A DNA stretch of 64,000 nucleotides from Aestuariibius insulae (GCF_040783535.2 NZ_JBFONW020000001.1:930001-994000), one strand, 5' to 3'. Positions 27,473 through 35,748 are shown, numbered from the stretch's first letter. Program-made: numbers and translations. The notes: a model not told the origin generated them from the sequence alone.

Positions 27473-27506
27473 TGGGGCCTCCGGGATGTCCGCGGAAGCT
27501 GCCCCG

Positions 27507-28373
27507 TCAGGCGGCGTTTGACAAGGGATCCTGCCGGGGCGCGGCGCCGAGGGCTGTGCAGATGTCGAGCGTCAGATCGGCGCTGTTGAGCGTGTAGAAA
27601 TGCAGATCGGTCATACCGTTCGAGACAAGTTCGGTGCAGAGCTCGGTCGCTTGGGTGAGCGCGAAGAGGCGCGCGCGGTCGTGACGCTCGGCGGTGTCGA
27701 AGGCCTGTTCGAGCTCGAGTGGAATGGGCGCGCCGCAGGATTTGGCGAAGCGACGCGCTTTGTCCCAGTCCTTGACCGGGAGGATGCCGGCGATCAGGGG
27801 TAGCGTCACTCCGGCAGTGGCGGCGGCATCGCGCGGGCGCAGATAGCGTTCTGGCGAGAAAGAGAATTGGGTGATTGCGGCGCTTGCCCCGGCATCTTGC
27901 TTGCGCTTGAGCCAGTCGAGATCCTGAGTTGTCCCCCGGCTGTCGGGATGCGGATCTGGATAGGCGGCGACGGTGACGTCGAAGCCGTCTTTGGCCAGCG
28001 TCTCGATCAGATCGCAGCTTGTGGCGAAGCCATCGGGATGGGGCGTGTAGTGGTCTGCGCCATCCGTAGGGTCGCCGCGCAAGGCGAGGATGCGGGTGAT
28101 CCCGGCGGCGCGATAGGCCTCGGCTGTCTCGAGAACCTCGGCGCGCGATTGGCCTGCGCAGGTTAGATGGCCTGTGATGGATAGTCCGGTTCGGCTTTGC
28201 AGAAGGGCCGCTGTCTCAACGCTTTTCGTGCGGGTCGATCCACCGGCGCCGTAGGTTACCGAGATGAAGTCGGGATCCGCCTTCGCGAAGTCGCGGGTTG
28301 CCTGCAAAAGCGTGTCCCGCCCCTTGTCCGAGCGAGGCGGAAAGACTTCGAAAGAGACGGATGGACGCGGCAT
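27507..28373 (-). CDS. metF: 5,10-methylenetetrahydrofolate reductase
   Basis: 288 aa. SFEVFPPR near the N-terminus carries the catalytic Glu; DFISVTYGAGGS and ILALRGDP are further family landmarks. It makes 5-methyl-THF, the methyl donor for methionine synthesis. The ATG at 28371-28373 has AAGGAG about 10 nt upstream and yields the usual length; a 12-residue longer frame is unlikely. It is divergent from a LysR-type gene with a MetR-like box in the gap, which explains how it is regulated. Confidence 0.92.
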   Translation of the reverse strand: MPRPSVSFEVFPPRSDKGRDTLLQATRDFAKADPDFISVTYGAGGSTRTKSVETAALLQSRTGLSITGHLTCAGQSRAEVLETAEAYRAAGITRILALRGDPTDGADHYTPHPDGFATSCDLIETLAKDGFDVTVAAYPDPHPDSRGTTQDLDWLKRKQDAGASAAITQFSFSPERYLRPRDAAATAGVTLPLIAGILPVKDWDKARRFAKSCGAPIPLELEQAFDTAERHDRARLFALTQATELCTELVSNGMTDLHFYTLNSADLTLDICTALGAAPRQDPLSNAA

Positions 28374-28420
28374 GACAGGGCAACTCCTTAAGTGGACCTC
28401 TTGTTTCAATTCTACCCGCG

Positions 28421-28433
28421 TGAGACAATTTCA
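28421..28433. promoter_or_regulatory. putative MetR binding site between metF and metR
   Basis: TGAGACAATTTCA fits the MetR consensus TGAA-N5-TTCA with one mismatch. It is centred in the 88-bp gap between the two divergent starts. A wider inverted repeat GTGAG...CTCAC (28420-28443) surrounds it. MetR with homocysteine usually activates met genes and represses its own. Confidence 0.6.
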
Positions 28434-28461
28434 TAATACTCACTTTGAAGATGAGGTTGAT

Positions 28462-29373
28462 TTGCATATTGAGTTTCGCCACCTGCGAACGATCCAAGCC
28501 ATTCACGAAACCGGAGGCCTCGCCCGCGCGGCGGAGCGGCTGGGGCTGACCCAATCGGCGCTATCCCATCAGGTAAAGGGGATCGAAGCGCAGGCGGGGG
28601 TGGAGCTGTTCGTGCGTCGATCGAAGCCGCTGAAGCTGTCGGCTGCGGGGCTGAAGCTGCTTGCAGCGGCAGAACGGATCCTGCCGGAGGTCGCTGCGTT
28701 GGAGGCCGAGTTTGCCGGGCTCGAGACCGGGCGCGCCGGACGGCTGCATATCGCGATCGAGTGCCATGCCTGTTTCGAGTGGCTGTTTCCGGTTCTCGAT
28801 GCGTTTCGCAAGAACTGGCCGGATGTAGATATCGATATCCGTCCGGGACTGGCTTTTGGGGCCTTGCCCGCCTTGCAGAAGGAGGAGGTCGATCTGGTTG
28901 TCTCCTCCGATCCCGAAGAGTTGGATGGCGTCGATTTTACGCCACTCTTCGATTACGAGCCGGTCTTTGTGGCTGCCGATACGCATCCTTTGGCGGCGAA
29001 GGATTTCGTAGAGGCTGGTGATTTTCGCGGTGAAACACTGATCACCTACCCGGTGGGTCGCGCGCGTCTCGATGTCTTCAGCCAACTTTTGATGCCTGCA
29101 GGCGTTGAGCCTGCTGCGATCCGGCAGGTGGAGCTGACCGCGATGATCCTGATCCTCGTTGCCTCGGGGCGCGGTGTGTCGGTTCTGCCGGACTGGGTGC
29201 TGCGGGAGGCGCGGACAAGTGCTGACTACATCACTCGCCCGTTGACGAAAGGCGGGATCACACGGCGGCTCTATGCAGCGACGCGGCGCGAGGAGACGAC
29301 AAAGCCTTTTATGGCGCATCTGATCCGACTGGCCCGCAGCGAAGCTGTGAAGCTTCAGCGGAGCGCTGCCTGA
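28462..29373 (+). CDS. metR: LysR-type regulator, MetR-like
   Basis: About 303 aa from a TTG start at 28462, which gives the standard N-terminus HIEFRHLRTIQAIHETGGLA and the helix-turn-helix AAERLGLTQSALSHQVKGIE. The frame is open for another 66 residues upstream, but that would run through the metF start on the other strand. GAGG lies 5 nt before the TTG. The effector part contains ECHACFEWLFPVLDAF, which is characteristic of MetR. It is adjacent and divergent to metF, as expected for the homocysteine-responsive activator. Confidence 0.85.
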   Translation: MHIEFRHLRTIQAIHETGGLARAAERLGLTQSALSHQVKGIEAQAGVELFVRRSKPLKLSAAGLKLLAAAERILPEVAALEAEFAGLETGRAGRLHIAIECHACFEWLFPVLDAFRKNWPDVDIDIRPGLAFGALPALQKEEVDLVVSSDPEELDGVDFTPLFDYEPVFVAADTHPLAAKDFVEAGDFRGETLITYPVGRARLDVFSQLLMPAGVEPAAIRQVELTAMILILVASGRGVSVLPDWVLREARTSADYITRPLTKGGITRRLYAATRREETTKPFMAHLIRLARSEAVKLQRSAA

Positions 29374-29428
29374 GGGAACTGATCGAAGGTTCAATGCTTT
29401 AGCTAGCGTTGGACGTGAGGATTGCGCC

Positions 29429-30283
29429 GTGACGGATGAAGATACCAAGACCGAGGAAGAGCGCGAGCTTGAAGAAAAGGCGGAAGAGAAATCCGTCGAA
29501 GAAGCAGCCAAGCTGACCTCGAAACTGGTTTATGAGGTGATCCGGCGGGACGGTGAGGAAGAGTTGGCCCGTCCGACGCGGTCCTTGATCTGGTCGGGGA
29601 TCGGAGCGGGGATCCTAATCTCTTTTTCGGTTCTGGCCGAAGCGATCCTAAGGACCTATCTGCCAGACGTTCCATCAAGCTATCTGGTTGAAAATATTGG
29701 ATATAGCTTGGGGTTCCTGCTGGTCATCCTCGGCCGTATGCAGCTTTTTACCGAAAACACGATCACCACGGTTTTGCCTTTGATGGTCGATTTCTCAGGC
29801 CGGATGATCCTTCGGATCGCCCGGCTCTGGGGGATCGTTCTGGGGGCGAATGTCGTCGGTGCTTTTGCCATCGCGGCGGTCTATGCGTTTACGCCCGCGA
29901 TCCCGCCTGAAATCATTCCCGCCTTTACCGAGCTTTCCTATCACGCGACGGGTATGCCGCCTTTGCAGGGCTTTGCGCGAGGCATTCCGGCGGGCATTCT
30001 GGTGGCGGCGATCGTGTGGATGTTGCCGCAGACCGATAGCGCGTTCTTCACTATCCTTGCCTTCACCTGGCTGATCGCTGCGGGAGATTTCACCCATATT
30101 GTCGCCGGATCGGTCGAAATGGCGTTTCTGATCTGGATCGGCGAGCTGGGCGCGGTCGGCGCGATCTTCGGCTTCTTCCTCCCGGTTCTGCTTGGCAATG
30201 TTGTTGGTGGCACCGCGATCTTTGCGATGCTGGCCTGGGGGCAGGTCAAAGACGAGATGCGCATCAAGGTCAGCCGGGTCTAG
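29429..30283 (+). CDS. formate/nitrite transporter family channel (YfdC-like)
   Basis: 284 aa. A very acidic 45-residue N-terminus (EEERELEEKAEEKSVEEAAK) precedes six membrane spans of the FNT fold; GRMQLFTENTITTVLPLM is the typical loop after span 2. The long charged tail is the mark of the YfdC subgroup, whose substrate is not established. The start is a GTG. A GGAAC element at 29375-29379 lies at promoter distance but its -10 part is a poor match, so stress control is only possible here. Confidence 0.8.
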   Translation: MTDEDTKTEEERELEEKAEEKSVEEAAKLTSKLVYEVIRRDGEEELARPTRSLIWSGIGAGILISFSVLAEAILRTYLPDVPSSYLVENIGYSLGFLLVILGRMQLFTENTITTVLPLMVDFSGRMILRIARLWGIVLGANVVGAFAIAAVYAFTPAIPPEIIPAFTELSYHATGMPPLQGFARGIPAGILVAAIVWMLPQTDSAFFTILAFTWLIAAGDFTHIVAGSVEMAFLIWIGELGAVGAIFGFFLPVLLGNVVGGTAIFAMLAWGQVKDEMRIKVSRV

Positions 30284-30309
30284 GGAACCCGCGGCGCCGT
30301 TCAGGCATT
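30284..30309 (+). promoter_or_regulatory. putative EcfG-dependent promoter of the TUDOR-like/topoisomerase IB operon
   Basis: GGAAC (30284-30288), 17 bp, CATT (30306-30309). The EcfG class consensus is GGAAC-N16/17-CGTT. Transcription would begin near 30316, about 26 nt before the first ATG. The same form occurs before the Crp/Fnr gene and phyR. Confidence 0.6.
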
Positions 30310-30341
30310 TGCGGGGACTGACAAGATCAAGGAGTGATGTG

Positions 30342-30557
30342 ATGAGCGATTACAGCGAAGGCGATAAGGTCGAGTGGAACTGGGGCAACGGTACCGGGAC
30401 CGGGACCGTGCAGAAGAAGTACACTCAGAAGATCACGCTCAAGATCGACGGGAACGAAGTCACCCGCAATGCGAGCGACGATGAGCCGGCCTACAAGATC
30501 GAGCAGGACGACGGGGACGAGGTCCTCAAGTCCGGCAGCGAGCTGTCGAAGGCGTGA
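30342..30557 (+). CDS. DUF2945/hypervirulence-associated TUDOR-like small protein
   Basis: 71 aa. GDKVEWNWGNGTGTGTVQKK and the repeated short strands are the DUF2945 (HVA1) pattern, a small beta-barrel. The biochemical role is not known. AAGGAG stands 8 nt before the ATG at 30342; a longer frame starting in the FNT gene is discarded. It overlaps the next gene start (GTGA), forming a three-gene coupled operon downstream of a putative EcfG promoter. Confidence 0.75.
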   Translation: MSDYSEGDKVEWNWGNGTGTGTVQKKYTQKITLKIDGNEVTRNASDDEPAYKIEQDDGDEVLKSGSELSKA

Positions 30558-30988
30558 CACGTCTTCCGCACGGGATCTGGGTTATCGTGGCGGGCACCTC
30601 GGACGCCGAGATTTTCATAAATCTCGGTGAAGGCGAGGAATGCCACCTCAAGCAGATCCCGCGCGATCTGATCGGGGGCGGCCTGTCTCGGGCCGCTTTC
30701 GAAGAGGCCGTGAAGGCCGATGATGATCTGGCGTCAGCTGAGCCTCTGTTGCTTGGGGATGACGCGTCTGGACTCTTGAAGCCGCTGCGGGATGCCGACA
30801 CTCAGGATCAATTCGAGGAGCTGCTGATCGCGGCGCCTGAGCCGACGCTTGAAGTCTTAAGGGAGGCGATGCCGCTGTCGCTGAAGAACAAGGTGATGAA
30901 GGCCGTTGCAGTCGATCTTTCCGGACAATCCTTCGATCTGATCGAGCAGCGGCTGCTGTCCCATCTGACCGTCGATGACGCCGCTTGA
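30554..30988 (+). CDS. host-attachment-like/baeRF family protein
   Basis: 144 aa. LPHGIWVIVAGTSDAEIFIN at the start and MPLSLKNKVMKAVAVDLSGQ near the C-terminus resemble the 'protein required for attachment to host cells' family, now grouped with bacterial release-factor-1-like (baeRF) domains. Its function is uncertain. The GTG start overlaps the upstream stop, and the 3' end overlaps the topoisomerase gene by 14 bp, so all three are tightly coupled. Confidence 0.55.
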   Translation: MTRLPHGIWVIVAGTSDAEIFINLGEGEECHLKQIPRDLIGGGLSRAAFEEAVKADDDLASAEPLLLGDDASGLLKPLRDADTQDQFEELLIAAPEPTLEVLREAMPLSLKNKVMKAVAVDLSGQSFDLIEQRLLSHLTVDDAA

Positions 30989-31970
30989 TCCCGATCTGAT
31001 CTACTATCCCGACAGCGAGCCGGGAATTCGCCGAAAGGGGCGGGGTCGAGGTTTTCAGTATATCGCTCCGGATGGCACGGGAATTGATGACACCAAGGAG
31101 CGTGAGCGGATCGAGGCTATCGGCGTTCCGCCCGCTTACGGGGATGTCTGGATCTCTCCCCTTCAGAACGGTCATCTACAGGCAACGGGGCGGGACGAGC
31201 GGACACGTAAGCAATATCTTTATCATCAAAGCTGGGCTGAAGCGCAGGCAGCTCGTAAATATGACGGGCTTGCGCATTTCGGGACGATGCTGCCGCGTCT
31301 GCGGCGCAGGATCGCGGAGGGATTGAAAGAGCCTAAAGGAAGCGAGGATCTTGCGCTTGCCGCGATCCTGGCCTTGCTTGACCGAGCCTCGTTGCGGCTG
31401 GGGCATCCCGACTATCGCGATGAGAACGGAACTTATGGTGCCACAACGCTTCGGACGCGGCATGCAACCTTTGGCGATGGAGAGGTCGATCTGACTTACG
31501 CGGCAAAGGGCGGGCAGATGATCTCCAAAGTCCTGCACGGAGATGCGCTTCAATCGGCGCTTGAGAAAACAGCGGATCTGCCTGGGGCGGATCTGATTGG
31601 CTGGACCGATGACGCCGGGACTGCGCGGTCGGTGCGGTCCGAGCAGGTAAATGGGTTTCTGCATGACGTTTGCGGAGAGGGCGTATCGGCGAAGACCTTT
31701 CGCACCTGGAACGGGACCCGGGAAGCGTTCCGGGTCGCGCTGGCGGCGGGCGACGGGTCTCTGACCATCAAGACGATGGCGGAAGCGGCGGCCGAGCAGC
31801 TTCACAACACGGCGACGATCGCGCGAAGCAGCTACATTCATCCAGATGTGATCTCTTTGGCTGAGATGGATAACGCGGAGAGAAAGGAGCGCCTTGCCGG
31901 TCTTGACCCCGGTGGCCGCACCGGTTTGCGCGCCGGAGAGGCGGAGCTTTTGTCCTTTCTGTCGGACTAG
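30975..31970 (+). CDS. DNA topoisomerase IB (poxvirus-like)
   Basis: 331 aa, typical of bacterial type IB topoisomerases that relax supercoils through a 3'-phosphotyrosine. The catalytic Tyr287 is in ARSSYIHPDVI. The Arg/Lys active-site residues lie in LDRASLRLGHPDY and TYAAKGGQM stretches. It sits at the end of an operon with a putative EcfG promoter, consistent with a role in stress survival. Its stop overlaps the convergent MATE gene by 4 bp. Confidence 0.88.
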   Translation: MTPLDPDLIYYPDSEPGIRRKGRGRGFQYIAPDGTGIDDTKERERIEAIGVPPAYGDVWISPLQNGHLQATGRDERTRKQYLYHQSWAEAQAARKYDGLAHFGTMLPRLRRRIAEGLKEPKGSEDLALAAILALLDRASLRLGHPDYRDENGTYGATTLRTRHATFGDGEVDLTYAAKGGQMISKVLHGDALQSALEKTADLPGADLIGWTDDAGTARSVRSEQVNGFLHDVCGEGVSAKTFRTWNGTREAFRVALAAGDGSLTIKTMAEAAAEQLHNTATIARSSYIHPDVISLAEMDNAERKERLAGLDPGGRTGLRAGEAELLSFLSD

Positions 31971-33343
31971 CCTGAGATCCGTTCGGCGGGCTTTCTGATC
32001 AGGCCGATATCGGTTTCCAGAAGATCTGTCGCTCGTGCTGCAATGTAAGAGCCATAGATCGCCGCGAGGTTCGCAATGACAGCGGCGGCAAGGATGCCGG
32101 GATAGCCCATGAGCGTCACGCCGATCCAGGCCAGCGGAAGATAGAAGATCAGGATCCGCGAGAGGCTGAGCCCCATCGACCAAAGCGCCTTTGACCGAGC
32201 ATTCATCGCGGCATTGGCGGTGATGATGACGCCATAGCCGACAAAGCTCCAACTGACGATGCTGAGATATTGCGCGGCATATCCAGCGGCCTCCTCGCTT
32301 GACGCCATGGCGGTGGAGATCGGCCCGGCGAAGAGGGTCAACAGAGCCGCGATGGCGAGTCCGTAGATCAGGCAGAAGAGCCACGATAGACGGACAGCCC
32401 GGCGCGCCCGGTCTTTCTTTTCGGCCCCCCAGTTCTGGCCGACAACCGGTCCGATGCCCGAGGACAGCGCCAGAAGCGCCACGATTGCGACCGATTGCAC
32501 GCGCGTTGCCGCGCCAAAGCCGCCGACGGCTGCTTCGCCCAGTGTGGCAACCGCCGCCGTGACCGCTGCCATGCCTGCTGGATTGATCGCATTGGAGAAA
32601 GACGCGGGCAGGCCGACGCTGCCGATCTCTTTGACGGATTTGGGGATGTTCTTGAACGGCTCGCAGCGGAACTGGAGCAGGCCGCGCCAGATTGCGTAGC
32701 TGATGGCGGCGACTGCTGCCACGGCGCGTCCGATAAAGGTTGCCAGACCTGCGCCTTCGGTCGCCATTTCCGGAAAGATCCACCAGCCGAAGATCAGGAT
32801 CGGAGTGAGCGCCATGTTGACGAGGGCAGAGAAGATCATCGTCACGGCGGAGGTCGCCCCGTCCCCGTGGGCACGGAATACGGCGTTGGTAATCATCATG
32901 ACGACAAGGAACGGAAAGGAGAGGGCCCACCACGGCGCATATTCCGCGATTTCCTTGAGCACCTCGTCGGAGGCGCCCATCGCGCCGAAGAGCCAGCGGA
33001 ACCCGACCCAGAAGAGCCCTGCGACGATCAGGGAGAGAACCGCACCAAGCCCGAACGCATGCAGCGCGAGACGCCTCGGGACGCTTTCGTCGTCACCGCG
33101 TCCGATCGCTTGGGAGACGGCGGTGTTCGCGCCCGCCGAGAGACCGATGGAGAGCGATGTGATGGCGGTGGCGACGGGATAGAGAAATCCCACGGCAGCG
33201 AGCGGAGCGCCGCCAAGCTGACCCAGGAAGTAGGCATCGACGATTCCGACGCTGAGCACTGCAAGAATGCCAAGAGACATTGGCGCAGAGACCGAGGCGA
33301 GTGCCCGCCAGACCGGGCCTTTGGTAAGGTCGCGATCCGACAT
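31967..33343 (-). CDS. MATE family multidrug/toxin efflux transporter
   Basis: 458 aa, about 12 membrane spans, in two similar halves (APMSLGILAVLSVGIVDAYF in the first, ALLALSSGIGPVVGQNWGAE in the second). The latter is a strong MATE motif. It would export cationic or other small molecules using an ion gradient. Its ATG overlaps the Crp/Fnr gene stop by 1 bp, so both are in one operon and possibly under stress control. Confidence 0.87.
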   Translation of the reverse strand: MSDRDLTKGPVWRALASVSAPMSLGILAVLSVGIVDAYFLGQLGGAPLAAVGFLYPVATAITSLSIGLSAGANTAVSQAIGRGDDESVPRRLALHAFGLGAVLSLIVAGLFWVGFRWLFGAMGASDEVLKEIAEYAPWWALSFPFLVVMMITNAVFRAHGDGATSAVTMIFSALVNMALTPILIFGWWIFPEMATEGAGLATFIGRAVAAVAAISYAIWRGLLQFRCEPFKNIPKSVKEIGSVGLPASFSNAINPAGMAAVTAAVATLGEAAVGGFGAATRVQSVAIVALLALSSGIGPVVGQNWGAEKKDRARRAVRLSWLFCLIYGLAIAALLTLFAGPISTAMASSEEAAGYAAQYLSIVSWSFVGYGVIITANAAMNARSKALWSMGLSLSRILIFYLPLAWIGVTLMGYPGILAAAVIANLAAIYGSYIAARATDLLETDIGLIRKPAERISG

Positions 33344-34071
33344 CAGAAGAGCGGGCGTTCGGGAAGAGGATCAGGCCGAATGCCGCCTTCCCGCGCGAGG
33401 CCGTCTATATCGTGGACTGTCAGCATCCCGTCTCTCCACGCTGCTATCTGCTTGTCACGCAGGCGCGCCAGGGTTTTGTTTGTGTGGACAAGGGAAAGTC
33501 CGAGTGCGTCGGCCAGATCCTGTTGCCGGAACGGGAACGGCATCGTGTTGTTTTCGACGAGGTCCAACGCGGTGCCGCGCTGAAAGATCCTGAGAAAGGC
33601 CCAGATAATCTTTTCGGCGGCGCTGCGCTGCCCGAGGGAGGCCAGCGCTTCGCCAAGGAAATGCTCCTCGACGGCGGCGAGCCACGTCAGGTCATAGGCG
33701 CGTTCGGGATGTGCGCGGAAAAATGACCACAGCTCGCTACGGTCAAAGACACAGAGTGTCATGGGCGAGACCGCATCGACCGAATGCTGCATCTCGGTCA
33801 TGATACCGCCTTGCAGGCCGAGAAAATCACCGGGGAATACGAAGTTGATGACCTGGCGGCGACCATTATCGAGTGTCATATAACGTAGCCCCATCCCCTC
33901 AAGAACGCTATAAAGCTGAGGGCTGCCGGACCCTTCCACAAGGAGAGGTGTGCCGGGGTCGATTGTCAGCTCTCCCTTCTTGAATTTCTGGGTAAAGCGG
34001 ACTTCGTCCGCAGTCATCTTCACGAAGATGTCGTGGCGACGGAGCGGACAATTTTTGCACTTGGTCGACAT
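33343..34071 (-). CDS. Crp/Fnr family transcription regulator
   Basis: 242 aa. Residues about 20-140 form the cyclic-nucleotide-type barrel (GTPLLVEGSGSPQLYSVLEG, VFPGDFLGLQGG), followed by a winged helix with PFRQQDLADALGLSLVHTNKTLARL. Cysteines occur at positions 5 and 8 only (CKNCPL); the four-cysteine set of oxygen-sensing Fnr is not complete, so iron-sulfur sensing is doubtful. AGGAACG lies before the ATG. A GGAAC-N16-CATT motif 34-58 bp upstream suggests EcfG control. Confidence 0.85.
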   Translation of the reverse strand: MSTKCKNCPLRRHDIFVKMTADEVRFTQKFKKGELTIDPGTPLLVEGSGSPQLYSVLEGMGLRYMTLDNGRRQVINFVFPGDFLGLQGGIMTEMQHSVDAVSPMTLCVFDRSELWSFFRAHPERAYDLTWLAAVEEHFLGEALASLGQRSAAEKIIWAFLRIFQRGTALDLVENNTMPFPFRQQDLADALGLSLVHTNKTLARLRDKQIAAWRDGMLTVHDIDGLAREGGIRPDPLPERPLF

Positions 34072-34104
34072 ACTGGTACTTCGTTCCTGCCTATGTCGTA
34101 GTTA

Positions 34105-34129
34105 AATGCAGAGGTTCATGAAGTGTTCC
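34105..34129 (-). promoter_or_regulatory. putative EcfG-dependent promoter of the Crp/Fnr-MATE operon
   Basis: On the minus strand GGAAC (34125-34129), 16 bp, CATT (34105-34108). The predicted start of transcription near 34098 would leave a leader of about 27 nt before the ATG at 34071. Confidence 0.55.
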
Positions 34130-34415
34130 ATCTTTGATGGAAGCAGGTCAGGACATGTGGTGTCTGGATCTCTTGTCATTTTGGAGCGGGATCTGACTGC
34201 CCGACAGGATCTCACTGGGTGTCTGATACAAATTGAGCCGGGGGCCGGGTGCCCTGGCATGAGGTTTTGAAGGACGCCTGGGCGTATGTCGGGCCGCTGT
34301 CTTGGGTTCAGGCTGCGTTCGTGGGCCGTACTCTCGCGTGATCGAGTGGGCAGCGCTGCTTTGGTGTTTCAGTGAGATTGAATGGTGGTTCTGAAAAGCT
34401 GTCACGTCTGAAAAG
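34130..34415. other. intergenic stretch without a recognisable gene
   Basis: A minus-strand frame of 85 codons (34148-34405) is present but encodes a Pro/Arg/Ser-rich product with no ribosome binding site and no family likeness, so I do not call it. The position next to the general stress genes would suit a small RNA, yet I see no clear promoter plus terminator pair that defines one. Confidence 0.4.
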
Positions 34416-34456
34416 AAAAGGCCGCGACGAACCGGGTGTCCGTTCAGCGGCCTTTT
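34416..34456 (-). terminator. intrinsic terminator of the DUF883 gene
   Basis: AAAAGGCCGC (34416-34425) pairs perfectly with GCGGCCTTTT (34447-34456) across a 21-nt loop. Read on the minus strand the stem ends in TTTTCTTTT, 45 bp after the DUF883 stop. In the plus direction the T-run is shorter. Confidence 0.75.
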
Positions 34457-34500
34457 GCAATTTTAGTGATTCGTGCTGGATAGGCACAAATCTATATATT

Positions 34501-34776
34501 TTAACGGCGGCTCATCAATCCCGCCAGAAAGCCAACTCCGGCCACGATGGCGAGCGCGGTAACGGGCTGTGACCTTACGAACTCGTTCGTTTGGTCGGTC
34601 AGGTTCTTGGCGCGGGCGCGCCCCTCCGTATGAAGCTGATCGAGCTGGGCAAGCGTGGTTTCGGCCAAGCTGCCAAGGTCGCGCTGAAGAAGTTCGATCT
34701 GCGTATTGAGATCACCTTTGTCGTTCGTTTCAGCGGGTTTGATCGGTGTTGCGTCCTTCGTTGCCGTCTGGGCCAT
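34501..34776 (-). CDS. DUF883 (ElaB/YqjD-like) membrane-anchored stress protein
   Basis: 91 aa. A charged helical N-terminus (LNTQIELLQRDLGSLAETTL) is followed by the DUF883 ending: SQPVTALAIVAGVGFLAGLM then SRR, a single C-terminal membrane span. E. coli relatives bind ribosomes at the membrane in stationary phase. The start at 34774-34776 is chosen because ACGGAG lies upstream and because the longer frame would begin inside the promoter. It has a perfect EcfG-type promoter and its own terminator, so it is a single-gene unit. Confidence 0.8.
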   Translation of the reverse strand: MAQTATKDATPIKPAETNDKGDLNTQIELLQRDLGSLAETTLAQLDQLHTEGRARAKNLTDQTNEFVRSQPVTALAIVAGVGFLAGLMSRR

Positions 34777-34807
34777 ATCATTCTCCGTCCAATGGGGTTC
34801 CTTGAGG

Positions 34808-34833
34808 AACGGGCTGACCGTCCTCAAGGTTCC
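34808..34833 (-). promoter_or_regulatory. EcfG-type promoter of the DUF883 gene
   Basis: On the minus strand GGAAC (34829-34833), 17 bp, CGTT (34808-34811): an exact match to GGAAC-N16/17-CGTT. Transcription would begin about 25 nt before the ATG. It is the best match in the window and lies between phyR and its neighbour. Confidence 0.75.
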
Positions 34834-34837
34834 ACTT

Positions 34838-35650
34838 TTAGGCCTTCAGAGTTTCAGTCGATGAGAAGAACATCGCCTGACCGACGGCGGACCGCACCTG
34901 ATCTTCGACATAGGGTTTGGAGATCAGGAAGGCCGGTTCGGGACGCTCGCCAGTGAGAAGACGTTCCGGATACGCGGTTATGAAGATCACCGGGATCTCT
35001 CCGAAATGGCCGAGGAGATCGTTTACGGCGTCGATGCCGGAGGATTTGTCCGCCAGATGAATGTCCGCGAGGATCAGATCGGGTCGCTCTTTTTTGCCCA
35101 TCTCGACCGCGTCGGTCCGGGTTGGCGCGAGCCCAACAACCTCGTGACCCATGCTCTTGACCAAGGCTTCGAGATCCATGGCTATGATGGCTTCATCTTC
35201 GATAATCAGGACACGGCCTTGGATCGCGTCGGAGAGTTCCTGCTCGGCGACGGAGAGCAGATGCTCGACCTCTGACAGGTCGATTTGCATGATCGTTGCG
35301 ACTTCGGCCGGGGGGAAATCTTCGAGCGATCTGAGAAGAAGCGCTTCCCTCGTGTTCTTTGTCAGCCGGCTTAGATGCGCCTGGGCCTTTGCCTCCAGCC
35401 CGTCGGACGCATCCTCGATCCGCGAGCCTGAGCTGTCCCAGATCGAGTGAAAGACACGAAAGAGAGCTGTTTTCGGAGCGATGTTTCCTTCAAAGGCAGA
35501 CGTATCCTCCAAGATCGCTTCGAGCGTCGCCGCGGCATATGCATCGCCGCTTTTCTGGCTTCCGGTGAGAGCGCGGCCATAGCGCCGCAGATAAGGCAAT
35601 TCGGCGCCGATATGGGTAGTGAGAGGCGTCGCGTCTTGCGGGGTGCTCAT
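34838..35650 (-). CDS. phyR: PhyR, anti-anti-sigma response regulator of the general stress response
   Basis: 270 aa. Residues 1-140 form an EcfG-like decoy sigma domain (LPYLRRYGRALTG, LLLRSLEDFPPAEVATIM); residues about 145-265 are a receiver with acidic pair Glu151-Asp152 and phospho-acceptor Asp196 (LILADIHLA). When phosphorylated, PhyR binds NepR and frees EcfG. The gene is divergent from nepR-ecfG, as in many alphaproteobacteria. A GGAAC-N16-CATT motif lies before it, which would make the loop self-reinforcing. Confidence 0.95.
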   Translation of the reverse strand: MSTPQDATPLTTHIGAELPYLRRYGRALTGSQKSGDAYAAATLEAILEDTSAFEGNIAPKTALFRVFHSIWDSSGSRIEDASDGLEAKAQAHLSRLTKNTREALLLRSLEDFPPAEVATIMQIDLSEVEHLLSVAEQELSDAIQGRVLIIEDEAIIAMDLEALVKSMGHEVVGLAPTRTDAVEMGKKERPDLILADIHLADKSSGIDAVNDLLGHFGEIPVIFITAYPERLLTGERPEPAFLISKPYVEDQVRSAVGQAMFFSSTETLKA

Positions 35651-35677
35651 TCTAGCCTGTCCTTTTTGAACTTATAT

Positions 35678-35710
35678 GGAACCAAAATGCATCTGGCGGG
35701 TGTTGGTTCC
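35678..35710. promoter_or_regulatory. divergent EcfG-type promoter region between phyR and nepR
   Basis: GGAACCAA-N17-TTGGTTCC is a perfect 8-bp inverted repeat, so each strand carries a GGAAC -35 element. For phyR (minus) the form is GGAAC-N16-CATT (35686-35710) with a leader of about 29 nt. For nepR (plus) the -10 match is poor (TGTT at spacing 18), so that direction is less certain. Confidence 0.5.
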
Positions 35711-35748
35711 AAGTCTCGGCAAAGCAATTAACGAACTTAAAGGGCAAA

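Noticed and set aside
31176..32933. 585-codon open frame on the minus strand
   Set aside because: It runs across the topoisomerase gene in antisense and the MATE gene in another frame; both real genes have catalytic or family motifs.
33343..34071. Oxygen-sensing FnrL
   Set aside because: Only two N-terminal cysteines (5 and 8) are present in a cluster; the set needed for a 4Fe-4S centre is not seen.
34148..34405. 85-codon minus-strand frame
   Set aside because: Pro/Arg/Ser-rich composition, no ribosome binding site, no recognisable family.
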